The notes beneath the pieces were generated by a model, which had not been told where the DNA came from, made no database searches, and worked only from the letters and a program-made list of their open reading frames with translations. A stretch of DNA of 64,000 nt from the NCBI GenBank assembly GCA_011799875.1, contig CM022298.1, forward strand, positions 266,221,757 to 266,285,756, given 5' to 3'. Of this stretch, positions 1 to 9,963 are shown piece after piece (positions within the stretch are counted from its first letter, which is position 1; each line of letters begins with the position of its first letter). This stretch comes from Thinopyrum elongatum. Lineage: Eukaryota > Streptophyta > Magnoliopsida > Poales > Poaceae. The position numbers and the translations under genes were made by a program.

Positions 1-68
1 TCTTCCTCTCCGGCGCCTGATAGGGTGCCGGGACTAGCATCTCCGTTAGCTGGGGTATGGCCGGATCC

Positions 69-1067
69 TTAGGCAGCGGTGCCGGACAGCTGATCCGCTC
101 CGCCTTTGCCGTCCAGACCTGTAAAGAAAGCAGGCGATATAATTTCTATTATATCTGAAATATTGATCGGATAGGTCTTCGGAAAGATTATGCTTACCGC
201 CGTGGCTGGGTTCTCGATGTCGAGCCCGATGTCTTCATTCTTCTTCGGCCACTTTTTCTGAGCCTTGAAAAGCTGCTTCCATATATCTTCGTGCGTGGTG
301 CCGAAGAAGCGCTTCAGGGTCCGTGGCTTCTCTAGATCGAACTCCCACATGGGGGAGGCCCGGAGCTGGCAAGGAAGGATGCGGCGAAAAAGCATCACTT
401 GAATCACGTTTGTGAGACCTGTGTTCTCACCCAACATGTCGGAGATGCGTTTTTGGAGCACCTTCACCTCCGGTTTGGACCCCCAATCAAGACCCTTGGC
501 GGTCCATGAGGTGAGTCTCGTGGGGGGTCCGGATCTGAAGTCAGGCGTGGTCGCCCAGTTGGCGTCGCGGGGTTCAGTGATGTAGAACCACTCCTGCTGC
601 CACACCTTGACCGTCTCTACGAATGCCCCTTTGGGCCAAACGGCATTGGGGAGCTTGCTCACCATGGCCCCGCCGCAGTCCGCATGCTGTCCATCGACCA
701 ACTTCGGCTTCAGATTGAAGACCTTGAGCCATAAGCCGAAGTGTGGGGGGATGCGGAGAAGAGCCTCACACACAACGATAAACGCCGATATGTGAAGGAA
801 GGAATTTGGGGCTAGATCATGGAAATCTAGCCCGTAGTAGAACATAAGACCCCGGACGAAGGGGTGGAGGGGAAACCCTAGCCCCCAGAGGAAATGGGGG
901 ATGAAGACGACCCTCTCACCGGGCTCTGGAGTAAGAATAACCTGATCTTTGTCAGGGATCCTATGCGTGATATCCGCGGACAAATAGCCCGCGCTCCGGA
1001 GATCCTTGATGTCCTTTTCAGTGATGGTGGAGGCATCCCACTTGCCCTTGGAGCCGGACCCGGCCAT
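69..1067 (-). CDS. Antisense accessory protein of Gypsy-1, putative gypsy-type transposase domain (Transposase_28-like)
   Basis: The ORF starts at ATG 1067 and runs leftward for 332 codons. Its N-terminal region (about residues 45-230) carries the pattern of plant proteins annotated as putative gypsy-type transposon domain (Pfam PF04195): a conserved FFYGL-like segment followed by LAPNSFLHISAFIVVCEAL and a WQQEWFYI motif. The same fold-level pattern recurs in the antisense genes of Gypsy-2 and Gypsy-3 in this window. It lies between pol and the 3' LTR and is transcribed opposite to the element, so it needs its own promoter. The ORF meets TAA at 69-71. Similar proteins continue with a long coiled coil, so this is probably a premature end or an exon end, with the rest outside the window. 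The biochemical function of the family is unknown. The name transposase is historical and no DDE catalytic triad is visible. Confidence 0.7.
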   Translation of the reverse strand: MAGSGSKGKWDASTITEKDIKDLRSAGYLSADITHRIPDKDQVILTPEPGERVVFIPHFLWGLGFPLHPFVRGLMFYYGLDFHDLAPNSFLHISAFIVVCEALLRIPPHFGLWLKVFNLKPKLVDGQHADCGGAMVSKLPNAVWPKGAFVETVKVWQQEWFYITEPRDANWATTPDFRSGPPTRLTSWTAKGLDWGSKPEVKVLQKRISDMLGENTGLTNVIQVMLFRRILPCQLRASPMWEFDLEKPRTLKRFFGTTHEDIWKQLFKAQKKWPKKNEDIGLDIENPATAVSIIFPKTYPINISDIIEIISPAFFTGLDGKGGADQLSGTAA

Positions 1068-1624
1068 TGCTGGGGTGGGTGGCAGCGGTGGAGGAGATTG
1101 GAGCTATGGGCGCTGGAGCTTGGAGATTGGGAGACAGAAGCTAGAGGAAGGCGTAAAGTAAAAGGAGAGGTTTATACCCTTTTATAGACGGTGAAAATAC
1201 CAAACGTCCCCCCTCCTAAGCCATAAATCTCGCCTGTTCCCAACGAAATCGTGCGTAAGGTGCGGTTGGATTACCCAAACCACATTAATGAGAATCCCGT
1301 AATGGATGGGCATGATCTCTGTTTTGACAAGACGTGCCAATGAAGGCTAGACCTCGAAACGTGAAACGGGAGGCATGAAAACAGTTCAAAATGTTAAAGA
1401 GTCAAGTGTGACGCTTCGCCGAAAAAGTTGTCAGTAAAAGACACTGTTCCTTTTTTGACATCTTGCCTTCGTGGCTAAGGGTTTTATTGATTATGCGGAG
1501 CCAGATACAGTTTCTTTATGCATGGAGCTAACTTAAAATTTTCAAGGGAAGGAACCCGCCTTGCAATGCCGAAGATAATCCGTGTGCCGAACTCATCGTC
1601 ATTGAAGACTGGTTCAGGGGCTAC
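1068..1624 (+). other. Non-coding spacer of Gypsy-1 between the antisense gene and the LTR
   Basis: This stretch has no convincing ORF. It must contain the promoter and 5' leader of the antisense gene at its left edge and the polypurine-type primer region at its right edge (TTCAGGGGCTAC just before the LTR). I see no clear TATA box on the minus strand. Confidence 0.5.
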
Positions 1625-2096
1625 AGAGGGAGTCCTGGATTGGGGGGTCCTCGGGTGTCCGGTCTATTCGATATGGGCCGGACTGATGGGCCGTGAAGAT
1701 AAGCAGAAGACCATATCCCGTGTCCGGGTAGGACTCCTATATGCGTGGACGGCAAGTTTGGTGTCCGGATGTATTATTTCCTTCTTCTGTAAACCGACTC
1801 TGTACAACCCTAGGCCCCTCCGGTGTGTATATAAACCGTAGGGTTTAGTCCGTAGAGGCAATCAGAATAATCATAGGCTAGACAGTTAGGGTTTAGCCAT
1901 TACGATCTCGAGGTAGATCAACTCTTGTAACCCCTATACTCACCGAATACAATCAAGCAGGACGTAGGATTTTACCTCCATTAAGAGGGCCCGAACCTGG
2001 GTAAACATCGTGTCCCTATTGTCCATTGTTACCATCGATCCTCAGACACGCAGCTTTGGACCCCCTACCCGAGATCTACCGGTTTTGACACCGACA
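1625..2096 (+). repeat. 3' LTR of Gypsy-1
   Basis: The 472-bp LTR begins AGAGGGAGTCCTGG (the usual TG start appears mutated to AG) and ends TTTTGACACCGACA. It contains a TATA box at 1828 and a downstream segment with GGGCCCGAACCTGGGTAA, which is typical of Triticeae Gypsy U5 regions. The right boundary is sharp because CACTA coding sequence begins at once. Confidence 0.85.
1828..1835 (+). promoter_or_regulatory. TATA box of Gypsy-1 LTR
   Basis: TATATAAA lies 204 bp into the LTR, after GGCCCCTCCGGTG, in the usual U3 position for this LTR type. It would drive sense transcription of the element. Activity cannot be judged from sequence. Confidence 0.55.
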
Positions 2097-2099
2097 GGG

Positions 2100-3670
2100 G
2101 ATAGGGGCAAAAAAGTCAACAAGAAGGAAGAGAATTATTGCCCCCTTCTTGCTTCACCTTAAGTCCGAAGGGGATCGATCAATTCTTCAAGTGCCTTAAT
2201 AGAATCAAAGTTAGTTCCGATTATTGTGGGAAGATAAGCAGAGTTCTAGACACCAAGAAGAAAAGGTTCAGCGGGATGAAGTCTCATGATTATCACGTGA
2301 TGATGACGCAGATCCTTCCGGTTGCCCTTAGAGGTATAATGGACGAGCACATCTGTGAAACACTTACTGTTATGTGCAACTTTTTCGACGTTATCTCTCG
2401 AAAGTCGTTCAGTGTGAAGCAGCTCCAAAGGCTACAGGAAGAGATCGTTGTCATACTAAAAGAGCTTGAGATTTACTTCCTGCCCGCATTCTTTGACTTC
2501 ATGGTGCATCTGTGTGTCCACATTGTGGACGACATCATCGACCTCGGGCCGTCATTCCTTCACAAATTGATGCCGTTCGAGAGGATGAATGGGGTCATCA
2601 AAGGATTCATTCGTAACATGTCCCGTCCGGATGGAAGCATCATGTAGGGCTATCTAACCCAAGAGTGCATCTCCTTCTGCGAGAATTATCTAAGCAACGA
2701 AAACCCTGTTGTTGGTTTGCCCATCAACAAGCACTTTGGGAGGCTCGGAGGAGAAGTTCACACGAACGGCAAGAGGGAATTTCATGTGGACCACTCAGGT
2801 CGACGCAACTACTTGGACATAGCAAACTTAGTAGTGTTATAGCGCCTAGACATGGTAGATCCTTTCATGGAACTGCACAGAGAAACCATCGTAAAGAAGT
2901 ATCGTGACCAGGGGCTACACAAGATGGATGCCGAAGTTACTAGAAAGCACCACTCCACTTTCTTGCGTTGGTTAAAATAGCATGTTCTTGCTAATCCCCC
3001 GGAAGAGGGTAGTGCGGACGGCTTGTGCATACACGCCTTAGCACATGGCCCCGCGGCCAACCTCGCGATCTATCAGGCATATGATATCAACGGATACATG
3101 TTTTACACAGAGGACAAAGACATAAACAGTGATTACCAGAACTCAGGGGTGACGATGGGATGCATGACCGGCGACAACGACGCAACTGAAAGATTCTATG
3201 GAAGGGTCAAAGAGATCTGGGAGCTTGCCTACGCTGGACTGCACAGTGCGACAATGTTTTGTGTCAGATGGGCTAAGGCAGTCGAAAGAGAAAACCAGTA
3301 TTTCACTACCATGTCTATACCCGATGCGCAGAGCGCAGCTACCGTGAACACCATCGCCAAAACTGAGCCATGGGTACACGCTAAGCACGTGACACAATGC
3401 TTCTTCATAACCGACTCGAGCAATCCGAGCCGTGTTGTCACGAGGAGAGGGAAAAGGAGCACCGTCGGAATGGATGGAGTCGCTAACGAGGAAGACTACG
3501 ACCAGTACGGTGACCTGACGAGGGAAGATGACGATGAAGCATATGTCAAAAGAAGAAGCAAGACTACATTACCTAAGAAAAATCACACTCCATGGAAAAG
3601 GAAAAGTCACAACGAGGGGCTCAATTACTCGGCAGCGAACAAGAAAGGAAAGAGGCTCACTCAGAAATGA
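2100..3670 (+). pseudogene. CACTA transposase (TNP2-like) C-terminal part, DUF4218 and DUF4216 regions
   Basis: One reading frame runs from about 2138 to TGA 3668-3670. The first part (MKSHDYHVMMTQILPVALRG and the following helix-rich region to about 2645) matches the DUF4218 region that follows the catalytic domain in plant CACTA transposases. The part from about 3180 (RFYGRVKEIWELAYAG, later CFFITD) matches DUF4216. The frame is interrupted by three TAG codons at 2645, 2840 and 2978, and a frameshift is needed near 2140 to join the upstream frame at 2100. The C-terminus is lysine-rich and probably nuclear. The protein would bind and cut transposon ends, but this copy cannot make it and its catalytic part is missing from the window. 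Confidence 0.9.
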
Positions 3671-3751
3671 TAACGTCGACGCTGAGAAACCATCATTTAT
3701 ATATTTGTTCCTATTTTGTATACACACTTAATCGTTCTCAGTCAAATGATG

Positions 3752-3753
<2 letters not shown>

Positions 3754-3821
<68 letters not shown>
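3754..3821. repeat. (AT)n microsatellite, about 34 units
   Basis: An uninterrupted TA dinucleotide run of 68 bp lies in the 3' flank of the transposase gene. It is likely length-polymorphic. The predicted ORFs through it on both strands are artefacts. Confidence 0.98.
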
Positions 3822-3823
<2 letters not shown>

Positions 3824-4003
3824 TTACATTGTATCTCCTCACTTATATGCATATCGATAGGCCGTCTTTTGGAGGAGAAAAAGAAAAGGTAAACCAAAAA
3901 GGAAAGAAAATAAAATGAAAAACAAATGAAAATGAAAAGAAATAGAAAAATGAGAAAGGAAAAAAAGAAAATGTAAAAAAATAAAATAAAAAAGGAAAGG
4001 AAT

Positions 4004-4125
4004 AGCAGTAGCGCGGGTTTTGAACCAGCGCTGTAGCTACAATACCAGTAGCACGGGTTTTTAACCAGCGGTATAGCTATCAGTAAGTAGCAGTAGCACG
4101 GGTCCACAACCCGCGCTACTGCTAG
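4004..4125 (+). repeat. Internal array of CACTA subterminal-type repeats
   Basis: Four to five copies of a GCAGTAGCGCGGGTT / ACCAGCGCT motif lie in direct and inverted orientation, like the motif at the element's right end (9700-9963). In CACTA elements such motifs bind the TNPA-type protein. Here they lie between the two gene regions, just upstream of a GC-rich leader (4136-4350) that could be the 5' exon of the second gene. Confidence 0.75.
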
Positions 4126-4384
4126 GTTTGACTTAGCCCTGCGCGGGCGTCCCTCCTTCCCCAATTCCCCATTCTCTTCTCGTCCGCTCCTCGCCGACTC
4201 CTGCCTCCCTCGCCATCTCCTGCCGCCCTCGACGCCCATGGAGCCACCGGAGCCGCGCGCCCTCGCTGCCCCCGGAGCCGTCCGCTCCTCACCGCCCCTG
4301 CCTCCCTCGCCGTCACCAGAGCCGCCCTCGGCGCCTCCCCGAGCACCCTCTGTAAGCCCCCACCCCTCCTCTCTCTCTCATGGA

Positions 4385-4514
4385 CTAGCTAGGTTAATAG
4401 AGAACTAGCTAGCTAGGTTAACTAGTTTAATTAGGTTAACTAGGTTAATTAGGGTTAGCTAGGTTAACTAGGTTAATTAGGGTTAGCTAGGTTAACTAGT
4501 TTAATTAGGGTTTT
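4385..4514 (+). repeat. Short tandem repeat, GGTTAACTAGGTTAATTAG type
   Basis: Degenerate tandem copies of a TTAGCTAGGTTAACTAG-like unit fill about 130 bp directly after CTCTGTAAGC, a possible splice donor at about 4350. They lie in the presumed first intron of the second CACTA gene region. Confidence 0.8.
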
Positions 4515-5250
4515 AACAGAGAATAAGCTTGCTGTGGACAGAAGAAAAAATTTCATTTTAGAGCAAAATTTTAGTTTAGAGAAAAAAATTCATAAATGTT
4601 TTCATAGATGTTTAATTATGTTAGGGCAGTAGTGGTACTAGGCCAATGGGGGTTTAATAGAATGTTTTCATAGAAAAAAAAATAGTTTAGAGAAAAACTA
4701 GGGCAGTAGGGTTTAATTAGGGTTTTTGTTTTCATAGACGTTTTTTAGTTAGGGCAGCAGGGTTTAACTAGGACATTTGTGCTGCTAGTAGTAGTGGTAC
4801 TAGTATTTGTTCATTTCATTATTATAGAGCACTAAAGTTAACTAGTATTTTCTTCTACACTTAGTTTTGAATTAGCATGTGAAATTTGGACATGTGCTAG
4901 CTTGTGTATATATGGACATGAGTTGCGGTGTCGAAGATGGATATTTGAACATTGTTTGCAGGGAATGATTTCGAGTGGCCTATGTTTTGCTGGAATGTTG
5001 ATTCATTTCCTTTCCAGCAAATTTCAGGCGCTGGATTTGTCCACTTTTCAGCAGAGGTTATGCCAAAATTTTCCGTGAATTTTTGCATGACTTGTGTTAG
5101 AAACTAGGACATATCGAGTGCCCGGGATTTGCTGCAACGGGAATGAATCAATATTCCGGCAAAACATAGGCCTTTTTTATGTCATTATTCATTTTATTAG
5201 GTCTATAATTAATCGAGTAGATTTAATCGTAGGAAACATGGCTATCAACG

Positions 5251-6849
5251 ATGAAGGGGGGGTCTGGTAACTGGGACATCTACAAGGCGACACACGACTA
5301 TTTGAACTATCTGGACGAGCAACATTTGTTGCAGGACCCCCCTGTCACATCCGAGGGTTGCACCGACACCAACACCGGCACCGACACCGGCGCCGAGACT
5401 GGCACCGATGCTGGCGACTTAGCCGGTAAAGAACAAAAACCGAAGAGGATACGGCGCCCAAACCAGCTCGGCACTACTAGACTGGTGGTCACGGCAGTGG
5501 ACCCCAGCAATTTCGAGCCAATAAAGCCTAAGGAAGTGCGCATGTGCTACGACAATCAAATAGGCTGCATCTATGGGAAACCACCACCATCAATGACGAA
5601 AAATTAAGGAAGATACAAAATATGGAGCACTTCCTCCTAACGAAGCTGCACCAGAGATTCTTGTTCCCCAGCCGGGATGAAAACGAATATCCATCACCAT
5701 GGCTAGACCCGGCAATGAAGAAGATAAACAACAACGCCATGGGCAAGTTTAGCGGCGCGTTGTCCGCCTAGAAAGTAAGGGTGAAAAGTCGGATCGGCAA
5801 AAAAGAACCCTACTCTGAGATTGTAAAGGATAATCCGACAATTACGGAAGAGCAGTTCGAAATATTCAAGGTGGCTTGCGCTGCCGAAGCTGCCAAAGAA
5901 AAGGCAGAGTACATGAAGGGGCTTGAAGAAAGGAACATGGGGTACCACCACCTCGGAAGCCGTGGTTACTCGGGGAAGAGGCACATATGGGCCAAGGAGG
6001 ATGCAGAACACGAAAGTCTGGGGCTCCTAGACCCCTTGGAGGAGTTCACCGTCCCGCAGGAGCGTGACGTCATCAGGGGCCGGTACCATTGGGACCCAGT
6101 CAACAAGGTTTTTGAAATGGACGCGCCCACGGCGGAGTTCATGAGACTGCTGGTAATTATTAATTTACCACCTTACTTTAGCTTCTTATCAAATCGACTG
6201 CACATTTAGTCACATTTCTAAACGATCCATGTTCCTTTTGCAGAAAGAGCAGCACAGGATTGTGGCCGAAAGAGACTCATCATTTGAGTTGTCAGCGAGG
6301 CCCAAGTGGGTCACCCCTTTCAATCGGGCCTTGAACATAATGAAAGGACTCGGTGGACACGCGGCCATCGTATGGACGCGTGCACGACGTCAGAGATGGC
6401 GCCATGTGGAAGTACTACTACCATGAGGATGCCGAGGAGAGAAAGTAGAGATGGAAGTTAAACAAAATGAACATCGACAAGAAGGTTGAGATTGCGGTAG
6501 ATAAGAAATCAGCTGAGACCAAAGAAGCGATACGACCTGAGTTGGTGAGCGAGGTAGTCAAAGCAGCGGTAGCTGCCGCAAGAGAGGAAATGGTATCTTC
6601 TTTTAGTGCCTTGATTCCGGCTATCATCAATTGGGCGAACCAAAATCCAGATAAAGTGGCAGCGGACTTTCCCCTTCCCAGCTTTGTCGGGAGCAACTCG
6701 GTGAACGTTGCAGCAGCACCTGCTCACGCAACTGCACCTGCTCCTGCAACTGCTCCCAAACTACCTCCCACACCTGCTCATAGTAGCCCATCCTCCGTCT
6801 CTGGCGTGCTCGCGGGGCTTCGTCTTTGGCTGAGCTCGACGCCCTAACG
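5251..6849 (+). pseudogene. CACTA second gene, N-terminal exons (plant transposase, Transposase_24-like)
   Basis: Exon 1 runs from about 5251 (an ATG at 5238 is out of frame) to donor CTG|GTAATT at 6152. Exon 2 runs from acceptor TTTTGCAG at 6243 to donor ACG|GTAACT at 6849. The protein has an acidic Thr/Asp-rich start (GTDTGAETGTDAG), then EQKPKRIRRPNQLG, then a TINDEKLRKIQ region. It continues with KSRIGKKEPYSEIVKDNPTI, EEQFEIFKVAC and YSGKRHIWAKEDAEHE, the signature of CACTA-encoded plant transposase proteins (Pfam PF03004 type). Exon 2 has a basic AERDSSFELSARPKW segment, then a predicted helix around DKKVEIAVDKKSAETKE, then an Ala/Pro-rich linker. Frameshifts are needed near 5590, 6380 and 6820, and a TAG stands at 5769. 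The likely role is DNA binding and transposition control. This copy is dead. Confidence 0.85.
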
Positions 6850-6930
6850 GTAACTACCTGTCACACTGGCCCTCTTCAATATATATATAATCTCCCATTT
6901 CCATTGCCTTTCGGATGTCTCACGTCGCAG

Positions 6931-8248
6931 ACATGTCTTCGCAGGCCGACGAAACCCCGTGCACCATACTGTACACCATCAGCGGCCAGAATGTGGACGT
7001 GGGAAAGGCAACGATAGTGAAGCCGAAGGAACAATTGTTCCACAGCCGGCCGATGCCCCCTGGCATCTTCAAGGTTTCCGTGGCCAATGTCAAAGCGGGC
7101 TACAAGAATTTGGCTCCTCTGGTACCACATGGGGGAGATGATGACGAGACCCCGCCACGGCTTGGAAATTGCAAGAGTTGGGTCCTGTTGTGGCCGAAGA
7201 GTCTCCTTCGTCTGGAGCACACCAACGACCAAGCAACCTCAGCAAGGTATGAACACCAGCACCCCACCTACCCAATTAGTGGCGTCGGTCGTGCCGGGTG
7301 ATACCAGACGGCGTGAGGAAGAGGCTCCATTAGTGGCTGATGACATCGCCGCCATCGAATAAGCAATGGATGATCCCATGGACGAGGATGATGACTCTCT
7401 ATGGTATCTCAATACCGGCAGCTATGACGATGGAGGATTAATGGCTCAGCAGTATAACTCAGGGTTTGAGCGTGATGACTTGATGCCTGAATTGCCGGAG
7501 CAGGATCGTCTTAAGGATGATTGTAAGAAGTCTCTCTTCCTACAATCCTCGCAGGACACACCTCCAGATGCCGCCTCAACCCAGCAACAACAACATGAGG
7601 GTCGTGCAGTAATGCTGAGCCTGACAACACTAGGGGGGTGGTCAGGGACGGTATGATAGGCTCACTTCCGGTACCAAATAAGCATAGGAAGAGACCGAAG
7701 AAAGGCCCTAATGCCGCCAAAGCTACTTCTATGAGCCAGCTGCCTCCGTAGCCTCGGGTTGTAGACCGTATACCTATCAAAGGTGTGGCGAAATACCATA
7801 TCCCCGGTGATCCGATCGTACCTAAGGCAGCGGTAGAGGCCATAGACGGTGATCTAAGGAGACTTCATGACGATGTGCTGTTGAGAGAGAAAACCCTAAT
7901 CGCCTCGAAAAATCCAGGATACCCGCTCTACGTGGTTAAAACCCCGCAGCAAAGATCGCACGTCGAGACATTCCCCGCGGATAAGTTCTTCCTTCGATTT
8001 GATTACATCTTCGACATGTTTCACATGACAAAGCTGGATTTTACGCTCGTCCACCTTTATGCCTTGTACATGAACTACATCATTAGGCGTGAGCAAATAT
8101 CTTATACCTATGTCGCTGACCCGTACTTTATGCACGAGGGCTTCTTGGCAGTCTGCCTAGAGCACTGTGAATATGTGAGGAACTACATCGCCGATTTCAT
8201 GGTCGCCAATAAGGACAAGGAGATGATTCTCCTGCCTTATCATCCCAT
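6931..8248 (+). pseudogene. CACTA second gene, middle exons
   Basis: The exon starts after acceptor CACGTCGCAG at 6930 and reads DMSSQADETPCTILYTISG, then VGKATIVKPKEQLFHSR, KVSVANVKAGYKNLAPLVPH and GNCKSWVLLWPKSLL. This is a conserved block found in Triticeae CACTA proteins, without a known function. An acidic, Gln-rich linker follows (about 7360-7640), with TAA at 7360 and frameshifts near 7220 and 7650. A compact region from 7785 (GDPIVPKAAVEAIDGDL to DKEMILLPYHPM) leads into the Ulp1-like domain. TAG at 7750 stands where related proteins have a sense codon. The donor is AT|GTAAGT at 8248. Confidence 0.78.
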
Positions 8249-8336
8249 GTAAGTCGTCCGTGGATATCCTTCCTTCGATTTCAATTATTCATTTGCACGC
8301 GTGGAGGCTAATTTGAGGTGCACTTATTTTGCGCAG

Positions 8337-8915
8337 CGAGGGGCGCGCCGTCCTCATCATTCTTTACCCCCGATTCTCCCACACTCTTTACTTGGACTCG
8401 TCGAAGAACATAAAGAAAAAGGATTACACACACATCAAGGCTGTTCTCGATAGTTCTATCTTAAGCTACGACCATCGGGGTGGAGAGATCACGGTCAAGA
8501 GGACAAAGAACCGCGCACCCTGCTTCGGCCATATGACCGACTTCTGCTGCATCCAGCAATCGAGAGGTACTCTAAGTGATGGGTTCTATGTCATCCACCA
8601 CATGCTGGAGTACAGAAGGGATTGCCAGAACCTTTGCAGGTCACCTAAATCCGGCGATGCCGATATTCTGCAATGGCCAAGAAACTAGGAAATGTACTAG
8701 ATCATTGACTTTGAGCTGAGTTCTATCACATCCAGCATGAACTTGCCCAAGTCATCATGAAGGAGGTCGTCGAAAAAATAGGGATGTTCTATGAAGAAGG
8801 GGAAATGTCGCGGGAAGACGTCTGAATACGCGTAGCCGCTCAGCGTCTCGATGTGAAGCCTTTCATCTTGCTCGGGGACTTCCTCCCTGATTTGGATGGA
8901 TGGCATGACAAGCTG
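8337..8915 (+). pseudogene. CACTA second gene, Ulp1-like C-terminal domain with lost catalytic residues
   Basis: After acceptor TTTTGCGCAG at 8336 the frame continues in phase from the previous exon. EGRAVLIILYP and LYLDSS sit where Ulp1/C48 cysteine peptidases have GxHWVLLVI and the catalytic Asp strand. CIQQSRGTLSDGFYVIHHM sits where the family has QQPPGSNLCGFYVCxxM. The Asp (YLDS) and the oxyanion Gln (QQ) are present. The catalytic His is replaced by Ala or Arg, and the catalytic Cys by Asp. The reading frame ends at TAG 8686-8688, but a related C-terminal tail (ELAQVIMKEVV, later LGDFLPDLDGWHD) is visible to about 8915 with further stops. Ulp1-like domains are frequent in plant CACTA and Mutator proteins. 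This one would be inactive as a protease. Confidence 0.75.
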
Positions 8916-9192
8916 GAGTGATTGATGATGACAATGTGTCCGTTTAGTCACTACTTTCTCTATGACGAAACTTTGAATTTATGCACGACGAATCTTTGTG
9001 GTGTAATTAAACCGTCCTCCTCAACTAGCGTAGATCACTCTAGTTACGGTAGTTTGGGTATGATAAACTTTGTTATTTATGTTTATGATATGTTGCTTCT
9101 ATTTTTGCTAACTCTGTCTCTTTCTGTTGCTCAATTATATATTATGTTGCATATTATCGACTCATGTGACGATGCAGGTACATAGATCATCG

Positions 9193-9447
9193 ATGGCGAA
9201 GAAGTGCTACACCGTGTACGTAGGGAAGGTTCCAGGAGTGTATGACGAGTGGCCTGAGTGTCAGGCCCAGGTGTACCAATTTCCGGGTGGCAGCCAAAGA
9301 GGGTTCAATAGCAGAGTCGAAGCGGAAGATAGTTACTTGAGGTTCGCACTAGCACGAGAGAGGGATCAGAACCGGTGCCTCAAGAACTACTACATTATCG
9401 CGCTCTTGCTCATAGTGATCGCTCTTCTCTTCTATATCTTTGTTTAG
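9193..9447 (+). CDS. Small RNase H1 N-terminal-like (hybrid-binding) protein with C-terminal membrane anchor, inside CACTA
   Basis: This intact 84-codon ORF lies behind a good splice acceptor (TGTGACGATGCAG at 9177). Residues 3-50 (CYTVYVGKVPGVYDEW, then a conserved Cys, Gln and Phe-Pro-Gly, then GFNSRVEAEDSYL) follow the pattern of Pfam PF01693. That domain binds RNA:DNA hybrids at the N-terminus of RNase H1 and also occurs in viroplasmins. No RNase H catalytic domain follows. After a charged hinge (ARERDQNRCLKN) the last 20 residues are a pure hydrophobic helix (YYIIALLLIVIALLFYIFV), so the protein would be tail-anchored with its N-terminus in cytosol or nucleoplasm. It is the only undamaged coding unit of this CACTA. 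Its role in transposition is unknown. An upstream 5' exon is implied but not identified. Confidence 0.75.
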   Translation: MAKKCYTVYVGKVPGVYDEWPECQAQVYQFPGGSQRGFNSRVEAEDSYLRFALARERDQNRCLKNYYIIALLLIVIALLFYIFV

Positions 9448-9689
9448 ATATAGATGATGAAACATGTGTATGTGATGACCATGCAGTTGCTTGTATTCGA
9501 GGCATGTCACTTAACTTGTATCGCTATATCGTGATTATGATGAGACGACATGATTTGTGTTGGATGATGTGATGATATGATCAGACTATTATGTGTATGA
9601 TATGATGAGCATATGGCATGGTTATGATATGATTAGAATACTATATAAAACCTGTACAAATACAGCGCAAATACGTAACAGAAAAAAAA

Positions 9690-9963
9690 ACATGTAATGT
9701 TAACAGTAGCGCTGGTCGGCAAAAAGCAGCAGCGTGGGTGTATCAGTAGCACTGGCCCGATACCTGTGCTACAACTATCTAGTAGTAGCGCTGGACCATC
9801 CCACACTACTACTAGGTAGGGTTAGCAGTAGCGCGTTTCAGACCAGTGCTACAGCTACTAGTTAGCTGTAGCGTTGTACTAGTAGCGCTAACTAGTAGCG
9901 CGGGTACCCGCGCTACTGCTAGCCCAAAAACCAGCGCTACTAGTAGGGTTTTCCCTAGTAGTG
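9690..9963 (+). repeat. CACTA right subterminal repeats and terminal inverted repeat
   Basis: About ten copies of AGTAGCGC / GCGCTACT-type motifs in both orientations build up to the terminal TACTAGTAGGGTTTTCCC and end in CTAGTAGTG at 9963. This is the right end recognised by CACTA transposition proteins. Confidence 0.9.

Larger units (their letters stand above)
1..2096 (+). mobile_element. Gypsy-1: 3' part of a Gypsy LTR retrotransposon with antisense gene and 3' LTR
   Basis: Only the right part of this element is in the window. It holds an antisense gene on the minus strand, a non-coding stretch, and a complete 3' LTR whose right edge ends in CACCGACA. The gag-pol region and 5' LTR would lie to the left. 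The next base after the LTR is inside CACTA transposase sequence, so this element inserted into the CACTA. The LTR type (GAGGGAGTCCTGG start, polyadenylation-type tail with GGGCCCGAACCTGGGTAA) is very common in Triticeae. Family assignment below superfamily level is not attempted. Confidence 0.85.
2097..9963 (+). mobile_element. CACTA (En/Spm-type) DNA transposon, right part
   Basis: The element holds the end of a TNP2-type transposase gene, a second multi-exon gene region, a small hybrid-binding membrane protein gene, and a right terminus. The terminus reads GGGTTTTCCCTAGTAGTG on the plus strand, which is CACTACTAGGGAAAACCC in reverse and so a CACTA terminal inverted repeat. The 270 bp before it are packed with AGTAGCGC-type subterminal repeats. 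The left terminus and the catalytic half of the transposase are outside the window, beyond Gypsy-1. The flanking sequence after 9963 is an Athila-like ORF, so the CACTA inserted into that element. Any 3-bp target duplication cannot be confirmed from one side. Confidence 0.92.

Noticed and set aside
3742..4239. 165-codon minus-strand ORF through the AT microsatellite
   Set aside because: It consists of translated TATATA and poly-purine sequence and lies antisense to the CACTA subterminal-type repeats.
8697..8951. 84-codon minus-strand ORF
   Set aside because: The plus strand reads the decayed C-terminal tail of the CACTA second gene region (LGDFLPDLDGWHD). The minus ORF is its shadow.
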